Shown piece after piece: positions 1 to 6,122 of a stretch of 10,415 bases of DNA. Position 1 is the stretch's first letter. Every line of letters begins with the position of its first letter. Source of the DNA: Candidatus Hydrogenedentota bacterium (lineage in GTDB: Bacteria; Hydrogenedentota; Hydrogenedentia; Hydrogenedentales; CAITNO01); NCBI GenBank assembly GCA_023145975.1, contig JAGLCZ010000645.1:1-10415 (forward strand). Direction: 5' to 3'. Position numbers and translations under genes: made by a program. The notes under the pieces are model-generated. The model saw only the letters and a program-made list of their open reading frames with translations, searched no databases and was not told where the DNA came from.

Positions 1-18
1 ATTCTGCTTCCTGAATAA

Positions 19-783
19 TTACAGGTAGAATGCCAGTGCTACAATCAACGCAATTTCAACATAAAGATGGGCTAAAAATGGTAAGAGCATATTATGGCGT
101 TTGACACTCCACCAAGTGAGTAGTACAGAAAATAATGCCATTCCCCCCGCTTCTATTGGATCTTTTTGTAAATGATAGAGGGTTTCTGAAAGTGGGATGA
201 GCAGCCATCCGTAGCGTGGAAAATGCTTTAGAGCACTATGCAACAGGAAATAGCGGTGTAGAAACTCCCACCCTGGAAGCCATGACAGCACCCACACTAA
301 AGAAACAATGCTGTATGTGAGGCGTGTTTCGACAGGCAGATAACTTAAACCGGGATAAGAAGCGTGTAATGTCGGTATGAATTTTATACTCAATATTGCA
401 ATACTTTCCATCACCAGTAGTCCGCCAAGAAAAAGCCAGTCATTGCGTTTCCATTTATGAGGGGAGAACCAACTCCATTTCATTGTGCGAAGCGAAATCA
501 GGAATGGGAGAATAAACCAGAAAAGGAGTTTGAATAGATCAAGGCGATTTAGTAGAACTGATTTTGCCCAGTCGGGGGGCGATTGATCAAGAAATTGCCA
601 TAGGAATATTAGACGACAATGAAGAATCGACCAGTTGAAAGGCCAGGATACCTTATAGGCAGCAAGTGTATCCGCTCCTAGAATAAGTGCTACATAGGTG
701 ATGACTATAATAAAAGGAAAGTGAGAAACGGGCAGTGTACTTTTTTTTGAAAGTGTTTTTTCTTTTTTTTTACATTCCTTCAT
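19..783 (-). CDS. CPBP-family intramembrane protease-like membrane protein
   Basis: A 254-residue polytopic membrane protein, probably of the CPBP (Abi/Rce1-like) glutamic intramembrane protease family, in the cytoplasmic membrane. It has a very basic N-terminus (lysine-rich residues 2-14), then hydrophobic segments near 23-42, 80-99, 116-135, 155-172, 193-200, 211-226 and 232-253. The family motifs can be placed near the C-terminus: W-E-F-L-H-R at 172-177 (usual EExxxR), L-Y-H-L-Q-K-D at 202-208 (motif 2 histidine, H204), and H-L-Y-V-E at 239-243 (motif 3, usual HxxxN/D). The first Glu of EExxxR is Trp, a form I recall from a subgroup with a W/Y-E-F-x-x-R motif, so activity is uncertain. It is the last gene of the five-gene cluster; its ATG overlaps the nth stop by 4 bp (ATGA), and AAGG lies 7 nt upstream. 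The substrate cannot be told from sequence. The family is fairly sure, catalysis is not. Confidence 0.7.
   Translation of the reverse strand: MKECKKKEKTLSKKSTLPVSHFPFIIVITYVALILGADTLAAYKVSWPFNWSILHCRLIFLWQFLDQSPPDWAKSVLLNRLDLFKLLFWFILPFLISLRTMKWSWFSPHKWKRNDWLFLGGLLVMESIAILSIKFIPTLHASYPGLSYLPVETRLTYSIVSLVWVLSWLPGWEFLHRYFLLHSALKHFPRYGWLLIPLSETLYHLQKDPIEAGGMALFSVLLTWWSVKRHNMLLPFLAHLYVEIALIVALAFYL
741..771 (-). repeat. Poly-A tracts at the start of the CPBP gene
   Basis: On the coding strand the first 15 codons of the membrane-protein gene hold three homopolymer runs: A9 (771-763, Lys codons 5-7), A6 (761-756) and A8 (748-741). Runs of this length so near the start can slip in replication or transcription. 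The frame is open as given. Confidence 0.6.
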
Positions 784-1451
784 TTCCTGACCTTTTTAGG
801 AAAATTAGCTCGGGAACATAAATCAGCGACAACGCAGGATGTGCATTGTGGTGATCGCGCCTGACATACTGCGCGTCCATGGAATACCATGAAATGCGAA
901 AAGAGTGTACAGTGTTCTTTTTTCCATAATGCCAGTAAATCTTGTTCTATATGAGTCGGATCAGTGTGTTTGGTGAAGCCAAGGCGATTGCTTAGTCTTT
1001 TGCAATGGGTATCTACAATAACACTGGATTTTCCGAAACATTCAGCACGAACGACATTTGCTATTTTTCGTCCTACACCGGGCAGCCGCAACAGGTCTTC
1101 CATATTCTCAGGCACCATTCCGTCATATTCTTTTAAGAGAAGTGTGGAACTTTGACGGATGGAACGTGCTTTCTGGTTGAAAAAACCGCAGGAATGTATG
1201 GCTTTTTCGAGTGTTCCCGGTGCTGCATTCGCAAAATTCTTGGGGGTTTTGTATATTTGAAAAAGATCACGACATACTATATTAACCCGTGCGTCAGTGC
1301 ATTGTGCCGCAAGGATAGTCATAATAAGCAACTGGAATGAATCTTTGTAATCAAGGGTACAGCGTACGTTCGGGTAGGCTTCCTGGAGACGGAGGAATAT
1401 GGTTGCAGCACGTTCCTTTGCTTGCCTGGATTTTCTTATGATTTTCGCCAT
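780..1451 (-). CDS. nth: Endonuclease III (DNA glycosylase / AP lyase)
   Basis: Base-excision repair enzyme that removes oxidised pyrimidines and cuts the abasic site by beta-elimination. With the ATG at 1451 it is 223 residues, close to the usual length of about 210-220. The helix-hairpin-helix L-P-G-V-G-R-K at 123-129 carries the catalytic lysine (K129); V-D-T-H-C-K-R at 146-152 carries the catalytic aspartate (D147). The C-terminal iron-sulfur cluster ligands are complete: C196-x6-C203-x2-C206-x5-C212. An in-frame TTG at 1478 would add nine residues but has no ribosome-binding site, whereas the ATG at 1451 has GGAG 11 nt upstream, so the ATG is preferred. The gene overlaps the end of polX by 16 bp and the membrane-protein gene by 4 bp, so it is almost certainly co-transcribed and coupled. 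All key residues are intact, so it should be active. Confidence 0.95.
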   Translation of the reverse strand: MAKIIRKSRQAKERAATIFLRLQEAYPNVRCTLDYKDSFQLLIMTILAAQCTDARVNIVCRDLFQIYKTPKNFANAAPGTLEKAIHSCGFFNQKARSIRQSSTLLLKEYDGMVPENMEDLLRLPGVGRKIANVVRAECFGKSSVIVDTHCKRLSNRLGFTKHTDPTHIEQDLLALWKKEHCTLFSHFMVFHGRAVCQARSPQCTSCVVADLCSRANFPKKVRK

Positions 1452-3142
1452 TGCAGAAATTTCTCCACGGGAAGACAATTCAAGATATGCGAGGGCGTAA
1501 GCGCCCCTTTACGGGCAATACCAACGCCATACCGTACATTATGGAGTCCAATGAGGCGGTGTGCGTCAGGCCCAATGGAAAAACGCGCTCCTTTTTCTGC
1601 AGCGCGGCGTAGATGCCGCCAATCCATATCAAGACGACGTGGATTGGCGTTTATTTCAAAAGCAACTCCATTGGCTATAGCAGCATCCACCACTTTTTCG
1701 ACATCAACGCTATAGCCACGGCGAGTTAATAATAATCGTCCTGTGAGATGACCTATGGCGGAAGTAAAGGGATTTTCAATGGCACGAATAATACGCCAGG
1801 TAGCTTCTTTTTCAGTCATGTCAAAATTGGAGTGTATAGATGCAATTACAAACTCAAATGTGCGTAGTAGATTTGAGTCATAGTCCAATGAACCATCTGG
1901 AAGAATATCGGACTCAATTCCCTTCAAAATACGAAATCCGGATAGATCCTTTGCATTCATTTCATCTATCTCTTTATGCTGCTTCAAAACCCGTTCAGGG
2001 CTAAGACCATGAACAAGTGTAGATGATTGACTGTGGTCGGTTGCTACGAAATATTTATAACCGAGATCGCGGGCGGTATTTGCCATTTCAGTGAGGGAAT
2101 TTATACCATCACTCCATGTGGAATGGCAATGAACCAACCCTTGTATATCTGATCGTTTCACCAGATTAACCGGATCGGTGAGCGTGAATTCGAAGATGCC
2201 CTCTCTGACTTCCGGTGGTAGGAATGGCATGTCCTGTGCCTTGTATATAGCGGCTTCATCTTTGCAAATCAGAGGGGTTCCGTCTTTTTTAAATAAACCG
2301 TATTCATTGAGTTCCATGCCATGATCTGAGGCGCGTTGGCACAGCAATTTATTATGTACTTTACTGCCTGTAAAATAGAGCAATGCATAAGGAAACTGGG
2401 GAGGTGTAACAACCCGTAAGTTAGCAGGGATGCCGCCTTTGGCAATGATAGCGGCTTGTGTGTGGTCGACTGAGATTACTCGTTCTACTTCCGGGGCTTC
2501 AATAAAGCATTTAACAACCGAAGCAGCATCTGAGGAGGCGGCTACCAGATTTATATCTTTTACGGTGTCTCTGAAACGTCTTAGGCTGCCTGCGACTTCT
2601 ACGGTTGTAGTAGCACTGTGTTTCAGGAGTCTGCTGCATAGTGTAGTAGCAAGTACCCAAGAACCATTGAGCCGAAAGCGCCCTTTTTGTTTGTTCAAAA
2701 AATCTAGAGAATCTAGAATTTTTTGCTTCCTTTTTTCGGTAAATCCGGGGATTGCGGTGATTTCCCCTTCCACACATGCTTGACGCAATTGATCCAGCGA
2801 CCCTATTTGCAGAGTTTCGAATAAAATTCGTATGCTTTTGGGACCCACACCATCTACTTTCAGTAAATCCAGGAGGGTTTTCGGGTACAGTTCTTGCAGA
2901 TCATTCAGGTAGGAAATTTCCCCTTTAGCTACGAATTCTGCTATCTTTATTTCCATCGTTTTGCCTATACCGTCAACGCTACGTAATCTTCCCGTCTGAA
3001 GAAGCAGCTTAGCAGGCTCATCCATTTTCTCAATGATTTGCGAAGCCTGGGCATAAGAGCGTATTTTGAAGGGGTTTTCGCCCTTGATTTCCAGCAATAC
3101 CGCAATATTATGAAGTGCCTTCGCTATACGGGTATTATTCAT
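1436..3142 (-). CDS. polX: PolX-family protein (PHP nuclease intact, polymerase site substituted)
   Basis: Bacterial/archaeal family X DNA polymerase fused to a PHP metallo-hydrolase, 568 residues, the normal length of 570-580. N-terminal 8-kDa-like region with helix-hairpin-helix elements near 55-65, 95-108 and 130-143; palm/thumb with G-S-L-R-R (185-189) and Y-F-T-G-S-K (256-261); PHP domain from about 335. In active members three Asp bind the catalytic metals: a DxD pair and one in V-D-L-R-V-V. Here the pair is D196-I-N198 and the third is N241 (codons AAT at 2551-2549 and AAC at 2422-2420), so nucleotide transfer should be crippled. The PHP ligands are all present: H338, H340, D345, H370, E410, H437, H465, D526, H528. 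In Bacillus subtilis this domain gives 3'-5' exonuclease and AP-endonuclease activity. AGGGGG lies 5 nt before the ATG. It overlaps comB by 8 bp and nth by 16 bp. Likely role: DNA-end or abasic-site processing with Nth. Confidence 0.93.
   Translation of the reverse strand: MNNTRIAKALHNIAVLLEIKGENPFKIRSYAQASQIIEKMDEPAKLLLQTGRLRSVDGIGKTMEIKIAEFVAKGEISYLNDLQELYPKTLLDLLKVDGVGPKSIRILFETLQIGSLDQLRQACVEGEITAIPGFTEKRKQKILDSLDFLNKQKGRFRLNGSWVLATTLCSRLLKHSATTTVEVAGSLRRFRDTVKDINLVAASSDAASVVKCFIEAPEVERVISVDHTQAAIIAKGGIPANLRVVTPPQFPYALLYFTGSKVHNKLLCQRASDHGMELNEYGLFKKDGTPLICKDEAAIYKAQDMPFLPPEVREGIFEFTLTDPVNLVKRSDIQGLVHCHSTWSDGINSLTEMANTARDLGYKYFVATDHSQSSTLVHGLSPERVLKQHKEIDEMNAKDLSGFRILKGIESDILPDGSLDYDSNLLRTFEFVIASIHSNFDMTEKEATWRIIRAIENPFTSAIGHLTGRLLLTRRGYSVDVEKVVDAAIANGVAFEINANPRRLDMDWRHLRRAAEKGARFSIGPDAHRLIGLHNVRYGVGIARKGALTPSHILNCLPVEKFLQWRKS
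1463..1466 (-). promoter_or_regulatory. Ribosome-binding site deciding the nth start
   Basis: GGAG on the minus strand, 11 nt before the ATG at 1451 and inside the last codons of polX. No comparable site precedes the upstream TTG at 1478, so this site favours the shorter protein. Confidence 0.5.
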
Positions 3143-3917
3143 TAAAACCCCCTGATATTACCAAAGGATTAAATGCATCCTGTACGGTTGTGTATGACCT
3201 ACTGCTTTTGACGACGATGGGCAATGTATCAAAAATATTTGTTTGTGCACAAAGACGAATATCTTTTTGTTTATTTATGGCCTTCAGTTTAGCTGCATGG
3301 GGTGCGGTATCAAACAAAAAATCTACTCCCTCGGTTTCAATGCGTTTGCAAAAATTAGTAAATTGTTCATAACCCCTCCCCCAGGCAATCCCGTTTTGGC
3401 TTGCAAGAGAATGGATCAAATTCATAGCAATGTACGTTGCTGCCACCCAATCTTCCTGGGCATCGAAAGCGGGAACATTCATTAAACCAGCGGGAATAAG
3501 AACAACTTCCTGAATATCTCTATTGGTCAAGTATTGTACTACAGATGCGCTGTTGATTGTACTTCCCATCAACAGAGGATTCGCTCCATGGGCTTGTATC
3601 AGTCGACTTGCTCCGGTAGTAGTTGTGAAGATGATTGTTTTGTTTCGTCCATGAATGGCTTCCTGCGGGCTATTTTCATAATCAAATCCGGCTGGGGGCA
3701 CTCCCCCACGCTCACCATATAAAAGTGCATCTGCATGTTGCGCTTTCAGTGTTAGTGCTTCATTCACTGTCCGGGTTATGAGTAGTTCCCGGGCGTTGTG
3801 GGCAAACAATGCTGCTGCCGTTGCGCTGGCGCGTAATGCGTCAACAACTACAGCGGCCGTTTTATGTACTGCAGCGTAACGGCAGCCCGCTTCCCCTTCT
3901 ATAATATGAATCAACAA
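3135..3917 (-). CDS. ComB-like 2-phosphosulfolactate phosphatase family protein
   Basis: Member of the ComB family, Mg-dependent phosphatases typified by the enzyme that makes sulfolactate from 2-phosphosulfolactate in coenzyme M synthesis; many bacteria have homologues of unproved substrate. From the TTG at 3917 it is 260 residues (family about 240). Signatures in order: V-V-V-D-A-L-R-A-S at 23-31 (metal Asp D26), Y-G-E-R-G-G at 67-72, G-F-D-Y-E-N-S-P at 77-84, T-T-T-T-G at 98-102 and A-Q-E-D-W at 153-157. The frame stays open to 4172, but the extra 85 residues lie over the end of the UroD-like gene and do not resemble the family, while the segment starting at 3917 aligns with the usual N-terminus. 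The TTG (or a second TTG at 3914) begins one base after the upstream TAG with no clear Shine-Dalgarno, so translation probably depends on coupling. Cytoplasmic. Family confident; substrate and exact start less so. Confidence 0.82.
   Translation of the reverse strand: MLIHIIEGEAGCRYAAVHKTAAVVVDALRASATAAALFAHNARELLITRTVNEALTLKAQHADALLYGERGGVPPAGFDYENSPQEAIHGRNKTIIFTTTTGASRLIQAHGANPLLMGSTINSASVVQYLTNRDIQEVVLIPAGLMNVPAFDAQEDWVAATYIAMNLIHSLASQNGIAWGRGYEQFTNFCKRIETEGVDFLFDTAPHAAKLKAINKQKDIRLCAQTNIFDTLPIVVKSSRSYTTVQDAFNPLVISGGFNE
3148..3153 (-). promoter_or_regulatory. Strong ribosome-binding site of polX
   Basis: AGGGGG on the minus strand, 5 nt before the polX ATG and inside the last codons of the comB-like gene. 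It is the strongest Shine-Dalgarno match in the five-gene cluster, so polX can be initiated on its own rather than only by coupling. Confidence 0.6.
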
Positions 3918-3918
3918 T

Positions 3919-5121
3919 CTACAGGCTGCTTCGGGGTAATGTCCCCAGTTGGCATCCAAGTTCGTAGAATGCCTCACAGTTTTTAAGGGGAGTACACGGG
4001 GGAAGATTATTTCCCTCCTGAAGAATAAATTGTCCCCCTTCGAGAATACCTGATCGTAGAATTCGTTCTGTTTCTTCCAGGAGTGCTTTGGGGCTTTCTT
4101 CTGTAAACAGGGGGGCACGTGGACCACCGGAAATCCGCGTATCTTTACCCATTTCACTGCGAAACAGCGCAAAATCCAATGGGAAACCCGTGTCGAATGC
4201 AGTGATATTCAGTTTCTCTTTTAGTAGCGGGAACAGACGTTGTGCATTACCGCAGAGGTGTATGCCCCGTTTACCATTTGGGCAGAAGGTATCGTAGAAG
4301 CGTTGGTGTCTAGGAAGTACAAATTGACGGTACTGATCAAGGGAGAGCATTTCTACTGAGTCATCGGCAGAACCGAAGTCATCGGTTTGTACTGGATAAC
4401 CCAGGTGCTCGCGCCATGCTTGCATACGCAAAATAAATGCATCCGTAATAAAATCTAAGAGTTCTTCCACATAATCAGGGTCGAGTAAGATATCGGTACA
4501 AAGTCCTGTGGCACCTCGTAGGCTGGCTGCAGCAGTGAATGCGCCGTCAGAACCCATAAAGGGAGATGATACGGCAACTTCCACAGGACGTCCGAGAAAA
4601 GACCAGCCTTGCTTACTTTTTTCTTCAAAATGCGATATGAACTCCAATGCACGTTCTGCCCATTCACCAGAAAAAGGTTTTGGAATTCCTGTGTCAAAGA
4701 TCATTCTTTTTGTATCATCCGTCATCAGCGGGGCAGCATAAGGCACCTGGTCGGCATGAAATCCAATGGGTGCGCCGAACCAGGCAGCATCGTAAATATT
4801 CTCAAAATCCACATGTACTTGCCAGCGTTCGGGTAATCCTTTTTCATGATCGCCGGGAAGAAGAAATCGCATCCAGTAACTCCATTCCAGTATCGTCTGC
4901 CCCATTATTTCCGGATCCGTCATATACGAATAATAGGTAATTCCTTTGGTATTGTAAGCCGGGTTTTGCATTAAAACACGCGGATTGGTATTCAGATGTA
5001 TGGGTACACGGGAATGGGTATTATGGTTAAAATCATCCCATAAGGTTTTCGACATTTCGTTGTGAGCCGTAAAATCCTTGCCAAGAAGATCTGGTAGTGA
5101 AAAAAGATGAATGTCAATCAT
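3919..5121 (-). CDS. Uroporphyrinogen decarboxylase (URO-D/MtaA) superfamily protein
   Basis: A 400-residue cytoplasmic protein of the URO-D superfamily, which includes HemE and the methylcobamide:coenzyme M methyltransferases MtaA/MtbA. Supporting features: D-D-F-G-S-A-D-D at 247-254 followed by M-L-S-L-D-Q-Y (258-264) and V-L-P-R-H (268-272), the conserved barrel strand near the active site; I-H-L-C-G-N at 287-292, matching the zinc-binding H-x-C of methyltransferase members (H288, C290); and a C-terminal L-P-P-C-T-P-L-K-N at 373-381 matching the usual C-G-x-x-P-x-T-P-x-x-N. The third metal Cys, expected at 371, is Asn; a Cys sits at 376. It is longer than HemE (about 340-360) and unlikely to be the heme-pathway enzyme. 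GGG lies 7 nt before the ATG at 5121. First gene of the five-gene cluster, ending one base before the comB-like start. Methyl-transfer or related corrinoid chemistry is possible; the substrate is unknown. Confidence 0.8.
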   Translation of the reverse strand: MIDIHLFSLPDLLGKDFTAHNEMSKTLWDDFNHNTHSRVPIHLNTNPRVLMQNPAYNTKGITYYSYMTDPEIMGQTILEWSYWMRFLLPGDHEKGLPERWQVHVDFENIYDAAWFGAPIGFHADQVPYAAPLMTDDTKRMIFDTGIPKPFSGEWAERALEFISHFEEKSKQGWSFLGRPVEVAVSSPFMGSDGAFTAAASLRGATGLCTDILLDPDYVEELLDFITDAFILRMQAWREHLGYPVQTDDFGSADDSVEMLSLDQYRQFVLPRHQRFYDTFCPNGKRGIHLCGNAQRLFPLLKEKLNITAFDTGFPLDFALFRSEMGKDTRISGGPRAPLFTEESPKALLEETERILRSGILEGGQFILQEGNNLPPCTPLKNCEAFYELGCQLGTLPRSSL

Positions 5122-5381
5122 TAAATTTCCCTTTCAATTGTTCGTATCTTATTTGAAAAATAAAGAGTCTACTTTCGCAAATATATTTCCAAGTGCGCCA
5201 TTTTGCTATAAAACGGGGGGATAAAGCAATGTTACAGGTTCTCGTTTTTTTCTTTAGGAACGGAATATCATTTTTGAGTTTTCATAGTTCTAAAAAGGTT
5301 TTGGATGGGTGATAGACTACTCTGCTACACTATTCGAGGGATAGAGATAGCTCCAGTGAACCGTGGTTTTATGATTGAAGG
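5122..5381. other. Divergent intergenic region
   Basis: About 260 bp between the divergent UroD-like and lipoate-ligase-like genes; the only sizeable gap in the window, so it should hold promoters for both directions. It is AT-rich with a G6 run at 5215-5220. I see no convincing sigma-70 promoter facing left, only AT-rich segments, and one weak candidate facing right. A short open frame at 5305-5532 on the plus strand runs into the ligase gene in another frame and shows no family resemblance. No terminator hairpin or RNA gene was recognised. Confidence 0.5.
5301..5331 (+). promoter_or_regulatory. Possible extended -10 promoter for the lipoate-ligase-like gene
   Basis: TACACT at 5326-5331 preceded by TGC forms an extended -10 element (TGn), with a weak -35-like TTGGAT at 5301-5306 at a long 19-nt spacing. 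It lies 50-65 bp before the start codon. Only a consensus match by eye. Confidence 0.25.
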
Positions 5382-6122
5382 ATGTACTTTACTTTTATGC
5401 GATTTCTTGACATATCCTATGAGGAACCAGAAAAGAATCTTGCCCTTGATGAGGTCATACTCGAAAGTGTGGAATCAGAACGTGTGCAGGATACGCTTCG
5501 ATTATGGGAAAGCCCAGTTCCCTTTGTCGTAATAGGTTCGGGGCAACGTTATCGTCGTGTGGTAAATCATTTTAATTGTTTGCGGGACAAAATACCCATT
5601 TTGCGACGTTGTTCGGCAGGCGGTGCAGTGGTGCAGGGAAAGGGTTCTCTGAACTATGCACTGGCATTGCGCTACAGTTCTTATCCGGAAGTGAGTGATT
5701 TACAGGAATCATACGCCTTTATTTTGGAACGGCTTGTCGGGGTATTTGCGCAAGCAGGTGTGATGGCACAGCGGGCGGGTATCTCTGATCTGGTCGTTGG
5801 TGGGCGTAAGGTTTCCGGGAATGCGCAACGGCGCAAACGTTTTGCTTGTTTGCATCACGGTACCCTGGTTTACGAAGTTAATCATGAGGGGATGATACGT
5901 TATCTCCTTGAGCCCGATGAACGCCCTGAGTACCGGGGAAAACGTACCCATACCGAGTTTGTAGGGACATTGCCTGTTCCTGTGGATTCATTGTGTAAAT
6001 TAGTCTGCAAAGCCTTTGGTTCTGGAGATGCACCTGCTGCAATTCTGACTGAAGAAACGCAGAATGTGGAAGAGTTGGTACGAACAAAATACAGCCAGAA
6101 TGATTGGACGTTTCGGCGATAA
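5382..6122 (+). CDS. Lipoate-protein ligase A family protein
   Basis: Member of the BPL/LplA/LipB catalytic-domain family, which attaches or transfers lipoate or octanoate to lysine on E2 and GcvH proteins. It is 246 residues from 5382 or 241 from the ATG at 5397. Signatures: R-F-L-D at 7-10 and N-L-A-L-D-E at 19-24 (typical start), R-R-C-S-A-G-G-A-V at 75-83 followed by V-Q-G-K-G-S-L-N-Y at 84-92, S-D-L-V-V-G-G-R-K-V-S-G-N-A-Q at 135-149 with the catalytic lysine K143, and H-G-T-L-V at 159-163. The nucleotide/lipoate loop reads SAGGAVVQ instead of the classic SGGGAVxH; a Q at the last position is something I recall from other members. There is no separate C-terminal accessory domain. GAAGG abuts the ATG at 5382, too close to serve it, and homologues begin M-R-F-L-D, so 5397 may be the real start. 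No lipoylated target gene is nearby. Monocistronic on the plus strand. Confidence 0.85.
   Translation: MYFTFMRFLDISYEEPEKNLALDEVILESVESERVQDTLRLWESPVPFVVIGSGQRYRRVVNHFNCLRDKIPILRRCSAGGAVVQGKGSLNYALALRYSSYPEVSDLQESYAFILERLVGVFAQAGVMAQRAGISDLVVGGRKVSGNAQRRKRFACLHHGTLVYEVNHEGMIRYLLEPDERPEYRGKRTHTEFVGTLPVPVDSLCKLVCKAFGSGDAPAAILTEETQNVEELVRTKYSQNDWTFRR

Noticed and set aside
3918..4172. N-terminal extension of the ComB-like frame
   Set aside because: The 85 extra codons lie over the end of the UroD-like gene, have no family resemblance, and the family start aligns with the TTG at 3917.
3919..5121. hemE, the heme-pathway uroporphyrinogen decarboxylase
   Set aside because: The length and the H-L-C-G-N motif fit the methyltransferase-like branch better, and no other heme gene is nearby.
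5146..5163. AT-rich inverted repeat TTATTT/AAATAA as an operator or terminator
   Set aside because: Six A/T pairs around a 3-nt loop are expected by chance in AT-rich DNA and no GC stem or U-tract accompanies it.
5305..5532. 75-codon plus-strand open frame in the intergenic region
   Set aside because: It runs into the lipoate-ligase-like gene in another frame, has no clear ribosome-binding site and no family features.
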